From positions 861,586 to 925,585 of the forward strand of contig VWZW01006289.1 in the NCBI GenBank assembly GCA_013397115.1: a stretch of 64,000 nucleotides of DNA. The letters run 5' to 3'. Below are positions 52,401 through 64,000 of the stretch, one piece after another (the stretch's first letter is position 1; every line of letters begins with the position of its first letter). The notes under the pieces are model-generated. The model searched no databases, was not told where the DNA came from, and saw only the letters and a program-made list of their open reading frames with translations. A program made the position numbers and the translations under genes. The stretch comes from Edolisoma coerulescens (taxonomy: Eukaryota > Chordata > Aves > Passeriformes > Campephagidae).

Positions 52401-54849
52401 ACAAGGAGATGATTCACCCTCTTCAGACAGCATTAGCTGTGCTGTGAGATAACACTGAATCACTATATCCTTCTCAATTAAAAAAAAGAAAAAAAAAAAG
52501 GAAAAGTATCTCTCTCTCCCCGCTCTTTGTCTCTCTCTCTTCTGACTTCATATATGTTACCTATACTGCAAACCAACAGACGGATTTCCTGTAGATTCTC
52601 CTCTGTAACATTTGGCATAAATACTGATATTGAGAAAGGGTCTGACTTTCACCATACTCCAAGCTGACTCCCCGTGGCCCAATCTACTTCTCTACAGCCA
52701 TGTCCCTCTCCCTTCCTTTCCATAAACACACTGCCAAAGAGGCACAAAACCCAGTCTTTCTTTTCTGACATGGAAACATGCATCCTTAACTATATGCTTG
52801 TATTTCTCTCTTCTTGGGCATTTTTTTCCTCACCTCTTTTTGCCTTCTTTTGCCTAGCCTTATTGTCTGAGTGTTCATACACAAAATTATGCTCTTAAAG
52901 TACTTTTTACTTTGAGTACTAAGACTCAATCCCCAGTATTTTAATTTGTAAGTGTGCTGAAGACATGCAAGAACGTTCAAAGTTCATGTGGCAGCCTCCT
53001 AACAGGTTAGTATTATCCACAGACCATTAACACAAACACGACAGTTCTCCAGTCAGAAATGGTTTGCTATTCAAGTTCCACGTGACACCTCATGAAGCTT
53101 AAGTAAAGATTTGTAAACTCCTCTTCTCCAAAATCAGTAAATAAATTTAAGAACAAAGTAACTTAGAAAGCTGTAGAGAAGCAATTGTTCTGGCCTCATA
53201 AATGCCTATCTGGAAACACAGATACTATGACCCCAGTTTGGGATTTTCTCTGGTGATGATACACTGATTTTCTTTCCCTTCTGAGGAGAGAAAGCAAAAT
53301 TAATTTTTTGCCAAGGATAACTGTATAGCTGAGAAATAAGTAAATCAATTTATCTTCTTTTCAAAAGGAATTTTAATCCAGATGTTCTCACTTTAATTGT
53401 TTAGGTCAGAGGCTCAGCAGGTTACAGTCACTCAGCTGTGAGTTGTCGCACTTGGAATTTTACATAATTAATGAGTAACAGCAGCTGACATAATTATTGT
53501 ACTTGTGTGCTTCTTCAAATATGCTTTCAAGAACTTGTGCCTCATACTTGAACATTGTCTCATTTTATCTAAATCTTAAATGTCATGTGCTAATGTTGTT
53601 TTCCCAGTCTTTATCAGGGGTACATTCAAAGCCAATATAGAAACAGTCATTACGGAATAACTATTGAAGAGAACAATGACAGACCCAGGGGAAAATTTCC
53701 ATTTGAACATGAGAATGTTCTAAATGTACACAAGACCATTATCTCCCCTTCTTTCATTAAAAAGAAAACCAGATTGTTTATTTCATGTTAAAAGGAAGAC
53801 AAAAGCACGTGACAGGCCAAATACTCGTTTTTTCTGCATGATTTTCCAATGCAGTTCACCATTTATCAGTGTACAAAAGAAAAAGACAACAAAATCCGGC
53901 AACACATCAAAATAAAGCAGTAAGAAAATATGTTTCAATAAGGAGAGTAGCAGTGTATTCACCTTCAATCACGATTACCAAAATGTGTCTCAAATCCACC
54001 ATATGATTAAAAGTCAAGTGAGCTTGTATACAGTATTTGTAGCACCCACCACAAGAAATTCTTGAACAAGTTGCACTTGTAAACTATTTTATTGTTAACT
54101 AAATATTTTTTTTAAAAAAGAAAATGTTTCAAATGCCATCATTTGTGACAGGGTCCACAGCCTCCAGCCAAGAGGGGATTTCCATAAAGTATGCAAAGAT
54201 AGCGAGGAAGTTCCTTCCCTAAAGGTCTTGCAACAGAAGTAGACAAAACACATGACCAGAAGGTAAACCTTTCTCCCATATTACAGATATAGAGCAAAGG
54301 CAGAGATAAGTTAAGGACAATACATAAAAAATTACTTACAGCCCACATGAGAAGTTTTGGCAGACACTAGAAAATTAAATCCAGAGTTCTAATTCTGAAA
54401 ACCTGTTTTCAGCTACAACATAATGCCAGGGTTTGTAATCACAACACACACCTCCTTTCTTATTTTACAAGTGCTTCATGGACTTCAACTTCTGCCATCA
54501 GTAATGCAAAATAACACTCCAGCTACGATGATACAGCCAAGCAGCTTCACATGATTTTACACCAGAACCCCATCAATATACAATGAGGTTATTTCTCTGA
54601 CATTCTAGGTCTTCAGTCAGCCAATTTTGTCTCAAACACAGAAAACGTGACCTCTCAGGCTCAAGATTATCACAAGACAGAGTGGAAACCACTGCAACAA
54701 CCCACTCCCCGACTTTTTTTTTTCTCAACAGCTATAGTAGAAGGTCACCCATACCATGAGATAATAAGCTTGTGATTAGCACACTCACACAGGATGTGGG
54801 AAACCAGGGATCGTTTCAGACAATACTGAAGGGAAAGATCAGACTGGCT
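49431..54849. other. Intronic, no gene recognised
   Basis: Non-coding DNA with one purine/pyrimidine tract. A 153-codon frame at 50979-51440 is unrelated to anything I know. The part around 53395-53530 may be conserved regulatory sequence (see findings). Confidence 0.45.
52479..52542 (+). repeat. Purine tract followed by CT-rich pyrimidine tract
   Basis: An A/G run (about 52479-52506) is followed directly by TCTCTCTC-rich DNA (52509-52542). The switch from pure purine to pure pyrimidine on one strand is simple sequence that could form a hairpin only imperfectly. Confidence 0.75.
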
Positions 54850-55365
54850 TGATCACAGGATAACTGTGAGTCACCAATGTGATCTGGCAAGGGGAAAATA
54901 GATTAAAAAAAAGACAAACAGACCTACATTGTATCATGAGGGAATATTTCCAGCTAAGACAGGGAAGAATTAAAGTCATCACACAAGCCACTAGCTTAAC
55001 ATCAGCTGAATACAAGGTACAGTTCTGGTCAGCCGTATCTAACAACATGAATTTTTTACTAGAACAGATGTGAAGATGAGGGGAGCAATGGGAATCTATT
55101 AGACAGAGATAACACAAAAAGCTCATGACATGTCAAGCCTAAGTAAAGCAAAGCTAAATGAGTGTTGGAGGAGGAGAAAATACACACTGCCCACATATAA
55201 ATCTAAATTGAAAGTCAGAGTATTTCTAAGCGTCAGGAGAGCAGGGCTCTGGGAGAACCAGAGCAGAGTAGAAAACCTAGCTGTCTTCAAGACAGAAGGC
55301 AAGAGTCTGACCACTGTATTTCAGGGATTGCATGAATGTGGGGTTCTCACCACGGCAGAACAGCC
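54850..55365 (+). mobile_element. Ancient CR1/L3-like LINE, 3' part
   Basis: The order of landmarks follows the end of ORF2 and the 3' region of old CR1/L3 elements: gatcacaggataactgtgag, tcaccaatgtgatctggcaa, acaaggtacagttctggtca (the YKVQFWSA-like peptide), gaacagatgtgaagatgagg, later aacctagctgtcttcaagac and gggattgcatgaatgtgggg. Divergence is high and the terminal tail is not recognisable. It is antisense to the Golli transcript and contributes no intact frame. Confidence 0.72.
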
Positions 55366-58300
55366 CCAAACGACACAGGCCACTCCTTCTGCTTGGGGAT
55401 ATTTCAATCCCTATTTCTAAACGGTGTACCTGGAGCACTGCGGTGGGAAGAGGGGTGGGGCAGAGAGGGCCTACCTTCTTCTGAATCCGTTCATACACTG
55501 ACTTTAAAAAAGGATAAAATAATCAAAGTCCCAAACAAAACAGAATCACAAAACCAGCAATACTCTGGAGAGGGGGAACAGAAATGAAATACGATAGCTT
55601 TTAGCCGGCTGGATTTCACTGGCATGTAGGATACTAGATAAACAGACTTTATTCCCTACTCCGAGGTCTCTCACTTTATCCTGTAAGGGATCAGTGTAAG
55701 TATGGGAAAACTATAACTCTCTCTGCACAAAGACTCGCATTTACTGAAGAAAGGGAACATGACTCCTGCTCAACAGCCTCTACCTTGGCAGCCTGCTCCT
55801 TGCAGCAGGAAACACAGGTCTGAACCCTTTGGGAAAGAGCTGATCTCCATCCCAACCACAGCAGGGCAGGGTCTTGGCTGCCCAGCTCTTCTGTGAGTTT
55901 CTGAGCACTGGCCCTCAGCAAACAGTTGTGAGACACACACAAAGTCCACCTCTGCCCTCTGCAGCTCCAGGAACCAGAACGGCAGTGAAATACACTTTCT
56001 TTGGATGGATACTGACTTTCAGGAGCCTTTGCTCATTGGCTACATTGGGTGATATTCTGAGACACCCAATTCTCAGCACTAGATAGATTAGGGGTTTCAT
56101 ACAAGGCTCTTCAAGTCTCTTTCATCCCTGTTTCCCAAATCATTTACAAACCGACTGCTCTGTTCATAACATTCCTCTAAGACTATAATCCAAAACAGTC
56201 CTTAAAATCCCCTCCTCAAACACTCTGCAGCACACTCCTCCATGGAAACACAATAATGAGTAATATTTCCACAGTCTATGACTGAAACTTGATATCACAT
56301 ATACATAGAACAAACTTTTTAACAAACTCTTCCAGCAATTTGTGTGGGCATTACATCATTGACTCAATTGATAATGGTGCTTCTCACCCTACACCTTAAG
56401 AGAGTTAAAACCTTTCAGAAAAGACATATTGAGCTGCTGGTTTGGCTGAATTCTTTACTTCTCACCTCAAATAATATCTCTGCCCAACCTACTACGATCC
56501 AACTCTTAATTCACCTACAGCACTTTCAAACAACAACTACTCATGGCATAAATACAGTTATTAATACAAGTTACTATACCTGAATCAAAACCTGTAATTT
56601 AACACTCACATGAGTTAGCTACGAGTGAAAGCAATGGGTCTTTTATTTAATGTAGCATCATACTTAAACCAGCTTTTATTGAATTGCAAGCAATTAATTT
56701 ATACCAATAGGTTTTAGCTAATTTATAATACATTTTTAAAGTGGAAATTCAGCTACTTAAGTCCACAGTTATGATAGGTTTGAGATGTTATAGATAGAGT
56801 CTTTCACTCCCAAATGAATAATCCCTTCTTTATTTCAACATTTCCCTACTGTGGTCTCTAATATTTAGTATGTGGCATTTTAAGACCTTAAAATAGTTCT
56901 GAATGACCAAACTTGCCTTTACTAAGCTAATGCTACTATTTTCATCACTACCTTCTTTTGGTGCATCCAGTAACACTGATGCATTACTGTTTACAGGCAA
57001 GTATCTATTAGTAAATCCATTCCCAATTTTGTATTTGAGCATCTGCCAAAATCATTGCCAATGTCCACAACAAAAATTCAGCAATTCTAGGGACAAAAAA
57101 AAAAAAGCATTTTCCCCATTCACTATCGTGAAGCACACAATATTCACTCAGAAAAAAACAACCTGAACAAAAACACAGCTCCACCCCCAAAACCACAGGC
57201 TTCATAGTATCTAGCAAGGATGTTTTAAAACAAACTAAAAGCACTCCAGACTCTGTATGTTTGAAGCTAAGCAAAGTGGAAAGCAATTATCACCAGAACT
57301 GCTTTGGGTTTTTTTAACACAGTTGCATGTAAACAGTTCATCAGTTTGGATACATCAGAGTGCACTATTTTCACTCTTAAATTCAATTAGTAATGCACAT
57401 AAGTTTCCCTTATCTTGCCAACTACATAATATAAACAGCCAGTCCTAAAGCACTTAAAATGTCACCAGATATTGGTGGTCTGCTGATATGGAGGAGGATT
57501 GCAGATCATACCACAAACGCTCTCTCAAATCCCACATGGGGAAAAGGTGTAAGCAGATGATAACAGAATCAGATGCACAGTGATGCCAGGTCCAGTGGGA
57601 CTGGAACATGCTCAAGTCGATGAACAAGTGGTGTCACAACATCACAGAAGCAAGGGCACCTAACAATTTTGGTACCGATTAACATTTTGCTCATTTCACG
57701 TCATAACACTCCAGCAATACAATTGTCTTGCCCATCACTTGCTTACCATCTGCCCAGTGCACATTGTCCATATGCAAACATAATCCAGAATATATAAATT
57801 TTCACAAAGGAGTTTTTTTCATGCTCCGCTCGCTCCCGCAACCTGCCTGATCTTATATTGTAAATACAGAATTTGCAAGCAGAAGGAAATCTCTGTTGGC
57901 CAGAAACTCGCTATGTATGTCCCTCAGCAATGCTACTCAGCATTCTCTTCAGTCTGAACTGTAATTCCTTGCCTCAGTTTCCACTGAACAGTTTTTATTT
58001 TCTGTTTCATGTGAACCGACACCACTCTTGTGACTCGCCTACTTCTGGCTCCTTGTTATGAACTTCTCTTAGGACAGCAGTCACAAGAATCTCTCTAATG
58101 AGGAGTTAGTCTTACTCTTTATGACGGGTTGAAGTGAAAAATTAAAGTGTCTCTTTTAGTTTCTAATGATAGCTTCGTTTTTACAATAATTGTGTGATAA
58201 TAGACCTCATAAACATTGGTATTCTGTGTAAAGTCAGACCACTAGATCATAAACCATTACTATGAAAATAGGATCTCTTAAGAGTGGCAATTTTTAGTTA

Positions 58301-60244
58301 CAAGGATTAAAATCTGTACAGTAACTTCAAAGCACAGGGTTCCCAACAAAACACAAATAATTTCAAACATTTCTGAATTGCAGCAATCTTTAAATAGAGA
58401 AAACTTAAAATGCTTAAGAAATTATATGACAGGCAACTTATTTAACTGACACTACAGGAGTTTTTATACAAAAAAATGTAATTAAAAGCTGGAAGTGAGT
58501 CAACATACGCTAAGTCAATGCCTCCCTCAATCAATAAAAAAAAAAATCACAAAATGACTCAACACCACAGAATAACTTTTTTATCTGTTTATTATCTATG
58601 TAAAATCAGTGTGCCAACAAGTCTTAATGTCTTAAAATCTTGCTTTCATTTGACCTTACTTATTTAGGTGGTCTTTTCTTACACAAGAAATCCCAGTGAA
58701 GGTCATCGTATTTGTTTGTATCAGGAAGACACTGCAAAACCAGTTTTTATGCTTGTGTGTGCCAGTATTATTGCTGTAATGCATCAATGATTATGAAATC
58801 ACTTAACTGCCTTCTTTCCAAAGGCCTGGTTTTTCCTCTCAGGATAAAGTACAGAGCTGGCTGATTGTGAAATACATTTAATCATTTGTCCATCTCCAAA
58901 TGTAATATTCTGCAGATACTGTATTTGCATGTTAATCTTTTATTTGCAAAAATAAAATATTTACTAAACTGAACAAGAGGAAAATGTGATTTTATACTTC
59001 ACAAGTAAAGCATAAAACCAGATTCCTAAAATGTGAAAGACAGACATTATAGACAAAAGTAAGAACTCAGGTATCTAAAATTTACTATAGAGGTACCATT
59101 TACTATTTACCTTTTAGCATTTGACTTTTTCCCCTACATGCATGTTTCAGTCTCCGTTTAAAAGATGCCACTATGATTTTGGAATATACATAAGATTGAG
59201 TTAAAATACTGACAATGATTTGCCAACTATTATGATCTTTTTCCTAAAGTATTGAAGTCTTACAGCAATTAAACACTATTGGAAGCATTAAAATAATGAG
59301 CTAATTATACATGCCATTCAAAATACTTCATGAAAGCTGTATTTCGGATTAATTCACTGCTGATAGGATAGTTACTGGAACATTTCTAAATTTTAGAATG
59401 TAACTCTTACTATCAGTTCAGCTATTGCTCCTGTAGAAATGTTTTATTAAATATATTTACAACCTTACTCTGAAGGGGCTTTTCAGATCCTAAAAAATAA
59501 TGCAGTTAATAAAAATGAATATCTAAATGTATATCTCTAGACAGGACAAAACTAAGGACAACTATCATCACATGACAAAATTATTTTGATACATGATGAA
59601 CTATGCACAGTAATAACTGTTCATCAGTAACAGAAGCTGGAAAATTAAACATCTGAACCAGTAAGGCAAGTGGTGCTAATGACAAGATCTGAGAAACACT
59701 GAATTCCCCAATAAGTGATTGTGAACTCACTATTCAGCATCATACAATCAGGTTAAATTTCTTTGCTTCCTACTATGTGCAAATCAAGCAAGTCTCAGTT
59801 TTACTGTGGATCTTACTGCATCTGACAGTTGCTGGTGTTTTCTAAAGACCGCCTAAAATTATGAGTAATAAGGGAATATCAAAATAGCGATTAGCAGAAA
59901 AAAAGTCACGACATAATTAGAGAAGTTGTAAAAGCAGAATAACAGTAGCAACAAAACAAAAAAAAAAGCAACCAACTACCAAAACAAAGAAGCTTTAAAT
60001 GCGTATCAGAAGGCAAACAAAGATTTTTCATACACCCTCGTTGACACCTGCATATGCATTACTTGTTACTGCCAAGCTAATGGCAAGATTACGGAACTAA
60101 ATCAATACAAAAGAGAACCCAGGGCAAAGCCCACTGGCTATAAGCAGATCACCAATATAATCATTAACACACATTAGATCAAGCCAATGTAATCATTAAA
60201 CTTACTCTCACTTTTGCTGTCACCTTCATATCTTGTGAATTCCT
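55366..60244. other. Intronic, no gene recognised
   Basis: AT-rich DNA without recognised repeats. The stretch at 58660-58990 has an octamer-type motif and may be a conserved element (see findings). Confidence 0.45.
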
Positions 60245-60266
60245 CACACACACACACACACACACA
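60245..60266 (+). repeat. (CA)11 microsatellite
   Basis: This is a perfect run of eleven CA units, the longest dinucleotide repeat noticed in the window. It is probably length-polymorphic. Confidence 0.95.
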
Positions 60267-60558
60267 GAGTGAGCAAGTACCACTCTAGAAGCAACATCCT
60301 GTTCCCCCCAGGTCACATGAAATCCCACCTTATTCATCACCACATTCCCAAGATGCAGGTGCTCCATCCTGTGACTGGCATGCTCTCATCACCTACAGAT
60401 GGACAGCAACTGGGCATCCAGAAAAGAAGAGCAGGAGAGGGATTATGCACAGTTACCAAGTCTGAGGGATCACAGTCCAGCCTACTTTCATTGTTTGTTA
60501 GTCTACTTCCACAATATGTTCAGACATATGCCTACCTGGATGTCATTTCTGGGCATAT

Positions 60559-61460
60559 GCAGGAGAAGATGGTGATTTGGAATCACCAGAATGGATTTAC
60601 AGAGCTTAGGCCAATATGACTGCCTTCTGTCATAAAATGACAGGATTTGTGGATGAGAGATCATTGGTGTCATCCACCCTGATTTTAGGAATACTCAACA
60701 ATCTCTCCCGCAGCATCTTTGCACCTAACCTGATCTAAGTTATAGTGTGGGTGGGTAAACTACTAGCTGATTAAAAAACCCAAACATCTCTATCATTAGG
60801 CTCAAACAGCAGCTCTTAATGGTTCACAATCTGCCCATAGTTGTAAGTGAACAGGTTAGGGACCCAATCCTGTTTAATTTCTTTTACAGTGACCTGGCAG
60901 AGCACACAGTGCACTCAGTACATCTGCAAACACTACACTTACGGGTGTAGAAGACACGCTGGAGGGCAGGGCTGCCATTCAGAATAACTTAGATAGGGCC
61001 AACAAAAATGTCTTGAGAGCATAGCCTGAACACCAACTTACTGGGGAGCAGCTCCCCAGAAAACAAGCGGGAGGTCCTGGCAAGACATGAATCAGCCATC
61101 CACCTGGCAGCAAGCGGAGCTAACAGCTTCCCAGGCTTTGGAAACCAAAGCACAGCCACTGGATCGAGGGAAGCAATTGTTTTGCTTCATGCAAAATCCA
61201 TTACTCCAGTATCTGCACTACCAGGTCTGCTTTTGGATCCACACCATGAAGTGTCAACAGAATCAAGTTCAGTGGAAGGCCACAAAGACAGCTGTCAGCT
61301 GGAACACGTCCTGTGAGGAGAGGCTGAAGACACTGAGATTGTTCAGCCTGGAGACAGCTTTGGAGCACCTAGTATCAAATTTTCAACATCTACAACAAAA
61401 TCATAAAAATGATGAGGCCAGGCTCTTCACCAAGGTGTGTGGAGGCAGAGCAACACCGAC
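60559..61460 (+). mobile_element. Decayed CR1 LINE, ORF2 middle to C-terminal region
   Basis: This is an old copy of about 900 bases. It has aatcaccagaatggatttac, cttctgtcataaaatgacag (FYDKMTG-type segment), gggacccaatcctgtttaat (the GPILFN block), ctggagggcagggctgcc, aaggccacaaagacag, ctgtgaggagaggctgaaga and ctgttcagcctggagacagc (slightly altered). Internal deletions and stops are frequent. An open frame of 134 codons at 61087-61491 lies inside it and is a chance remnant. The 3' UTR and tail are absent. Confidence 0.85.
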
Positions 61461-61872
61461 TGTGATCTGGGAAGGTGTAAATATGTATTAGATAAGGGGA
61501 AAAGAAACACAGTCCCTAAGGGTAGAATATAAACTGCAGTTAAGAATTCTGAATATGGTGCTACTCAGTGCTTTACCACATAACTCCATTAAGACAAGGA
61601 GCATACTTTTGTTGTTGCTATACGCTGTTTGTGGCCTCGCTAAGGCCTAATGGACAAAATATTACTCACAGGGATGAAACATGCAAACCATTTATAATAA
61701 AAGGCCAATTATGTTGCAGAGTAGTTTTCATTACTTCTCTCTCACTCTTTCCAGGGGCACAAAAAATTATTACTCGTGGCTGTAATTTTAGCCTTCAGTT
61801 GGAACCAAATATCTTCCTATGATACTTTCATTAATAAAGAAGGCTGTGGCATTCAGGAGCTAGAATTGAGTG

Positions 61873-61925
61873 GAAAAAAAAAACAACCAACCAAAAAAAA
61901 CCCCCAAACCCAACAACCAAACCAC
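61873..61925 (+). repeat. A/C-rich low-complexity tract
   Basis: Poly(A) is followed by CCAACC and CCCCC-containing units. It is of the same style as the other A/C tracts. Confidence 0.8.
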
Positions 61926-64000
61926 ATACAAAGTTTTTTACCACTGGAAGAGGAGAAGAATAGAATATTTCACAACCCACTCTACAAGTCGGCCAAAGTT
62001 TAAGATTAGCTTTTCAACACCAACAGCGCTGCACTCAGTTGAAAAGCGCCTACTAAAATTTCCATAAAAGCAACGATTTTTCCATGTGAGCCTATTATGG
62101 GTTATTTCCCATTTGACAAAAGTATCTTTCTGAAGAACAAGAACAAAGCCAAATTACTGCCTATCTTCCAGGTGAACAGTGCTGAGTCAGACTATGCTGA
62201 TGAAAGCTGTGCAGAAACTTACGTGCATCTCTTTTCAAGGAACAAGTCAGGGCAAAGTAATAGTACAGATAAAAGATAACACAAAATACAAGTCAGGGAG
62301 TTTCTATTTGTAGGAGCTATGCACTTCAGTGAGAAGTCCCTCATTACAGTAACTTCCAACATTTGAGGAAAGAATCCAATAGTAAGACTCAACAAGAGCC
62401 AAAGCTCAAGAAAAATGCAAGTGTTCTCCTTTAAGTCAGTTCCAATTATTTGAGCACGTATATTAAGCTAAAAAACAACTATGAAAAAAAAATCTTCTTT
62501 CTACTTTCAGAAAAGCAAAAGGAGAGTTAACATCAAGGCTGACTTAAGAAATGTGGAACGGTTCTGCTCACATCACCAATTTTGTTAATACATGAAGCAC
62601 AACAGGCAACCATTTTCAAAACAATCTGCCACTGTCTTTTAGTCAGGCATTGTGGTTTTTACTTTTAAACTAAGCAATGTAGAGATGAAAATGCCTGGAA
62701 TCGAATTGCTGACCATTTTTCAGTGACCGCTTCACCGAAGAGAAATTAAAATGGGATCACTTGTGTAACTTGACAGTGGATTTTAGTAATTCATGGGATT
62801 ATGAATTTTACTCCAATTTTAGCTCTCTAGAATGGTGTGAGCTATCAAAACATTACAAATGCAACACAGCAGGGGTCAGAAAGTTTCCTATCACAATGAT
62901 TATATCATTCTTTATAGATAAAGCTCCAAGGCACACGCTAATCCCCAAAGTTACTGTTTTGTATTGTTTCATCAGTATTTTATCCCATACCATAGAATTA
63001 CTGGAAACATCAGCCAGCTATTTTCCCTGGTTTGGTTTCAGCCTTTGCTGTAATAATTTTCAGTGTAACAGGTCCTTTCTGGACACAAACTTGTACAGCC
63101 ATCCTCCACAAAAAACCCGCCAGTGTATGCACAAATCTGCCATAATTTCTTCTGCACCTTCTTAACACTCTAAGGGACAAGTATAGTATTTTATTGTCAT
63201 CACTCTAAGTTCTGTCAGATAAATACTCCAACACTCCTTTTCATCGAGAGAACTAACAAGATCTGACAAGAGAGTTTAACTAAGGACTCATGTTTTTAGA
63301 ATTAGAAGAGAAGAGCGATGCTGACATCCAGGAAACAACAATGTTGGAGAAGGATAACTGAAAAGCATTACAGCACATTAGACAACATCATAAAGCAATG
63401 TTTTGCTGTTAACCATGAGATGATGTGCATGATATGGAACTGCCACCCCAGAAGATGAGGAATCTTTTCCAAGACGAACTGAAAGTCTAGGTTAATTAAG
63501 GAATTTGTCACAAAATGCAGGAACACTTCTTGGGAATGGGTACTGTAGGAAGCCAACAGAAGTTCTAAATATATACATATATTATTATATATATTAGTCA
63601 GGAGAAAATGGCAATGAGCTAGGGAATATGTTGATGCCACTCAGGTGTCGGTACAGATTTGAAGGGCAGAGGACAGTAACAGCTGTCACTGGAATCTGCA
63701 GAACTGCTGCATTATAAACAGAAAAAAAAAAGTCTAGGCTTTATCTATTCTATTCAAGGCACTAACCCAACCTGAAGAATGAGAGATTTGGCCAGCTGTG
63801 TGGACAAGGTGAAAGTGATACTGTAAGGCTGATGAGGAAGAAGATCTGAGGAGACAGCAAAGACCACCTCTACCACTTAATCCACCCAACCAGCATTACC
63901 AACCTGAAGCCATCCCACCTCACTTCAGTTTGTCCACCTGAAAGCTACCAAGGAAAACTAGGAATGTCAATACTAACCAGAAATAACAGGACAACTGTCC
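61926..64000. other. Intronic, nothing recognised
   Basis: Plain non-coding sequence to the window edge, with one TA-rich tract. A 134-codon frame (62761-63165) shows no known domain. Confidence 0.45.
63566..63596 (+). repeat. (TA)n-like tract
   Basis: An imperfect TA/ATT alternation of about 30 bases. Confidence 0.75.

Larger units (their letters stand above)
45122..64000 (-). other. MBP: Intron upstream of the first Golli coding exon (right part missing)
   Basis: The acceptor at 45122-45124 shows that an exon lies upstream in the transcript. No GC-rich island or convincing donor-bearing exon is seen up to 64000, so the Golli promoter and 5' non-coding exon are inferred to be outside the window. 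The stretch carries a GT-rich tract, an ancient CR1/L3 copy, a decayed CR1 ORF2 copy and a (CA)n microsatellite. Otherwise it is ordinary AT-rich intronic DNA. Confidence 0.7.

Noticed and set aside
55690..55990. GC-richer stretch with a strong plus-strand donor-like gtaagtat at 55696
   Set aside because: Single splice-like motif without a matching exon or frame; candidates for the Golli 5' exon must be on the minus strand.
61087..61491. 134-codon plus-strand frame
   Set aside because: It lies within a decayed CR1 ORF2 copy and is not in a conserved frame throughout.
1..64000. CRISPR arrays, operons, phage or plasmid features
   Set aside because: The window is vertebrate intronic DNA with LINE and SINE copies; no regularly spaced direct repeats or bacterial gene arrangement are present.

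Overview
The window looks like songbird (oscine passerine) nuclear DNA. Two independent signals support this. First, there are several CR1 LINE copies, three of them ending in the avian 3' tail attctatgattctatga. Second, a short element at about 20165-20304 joins a CR1-type tail to a tRNA-Ile-like head, which is the architecture of TguSINE1, a SINE described from passerines. There are no bacterial-style operons; long open frames are short and mostly meaningless here.

The only protein-coding gene I can support is the upstream part of the myelin basic protein locus, the Golli-MBP transcription unit, on the minus strand. The first coding exon (45047-45121) encodes MGNHVGKREHSTEKTTK after an in-frame stop and a strong Kozak ATG. 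The next coding exon (13989-14079) ends in SSEDNEVF. Both have consensus GTGAGT donors and CAG acceptors, join in phase 0, and match the start and the SEDNEVF motif of mammalian Golli proteins as I remember them. The two exons are separated by an intron of about 31 kb. The later Golli exon, the classical MBP exons and the oligodendrocyte MBP promoter should lie beyond the left edge (below position 1). The Golli promoter and 5' non-coding exon should lie beyond the right edge (above 64000).

Layout, left to right. 1-13988 is the intron after the second coding exon. It holds A/C-rich tracts, two young-looking CR1 3' ends, an ancient CR1/L3-like relic next to the exon and, at about 11.2 kb, a compact CpG island that could be an internal promoter with a minus-strand first exon. 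14080-45046 is the large intron. It holds the TguSINE1 copy, a small minisatellite, a cluster of three CR1 pieces (28.5-32.5 kb) and a speculative 45-nt in-frame cassette exon at 28.0 kb. 45122-64000 is upstream intron, with an ancient CR1/L3 copy (54.85-55.37 kb), a decayed CR1 ORF2 copy (60.6-61.5 kb), a (CA)11 microsatellite and stretches that may be conserved regulatory DNA.

The + strand is visibly rich in A and C across the window, as expected if the minus strand is transcribed in the germ line. I did not find an undescribed gene system. The most useful leads are the CpG island (possible second MBP/Golli start), the phase-0 cassette exon candidate and the lineage-specific middle of the second coding exon.
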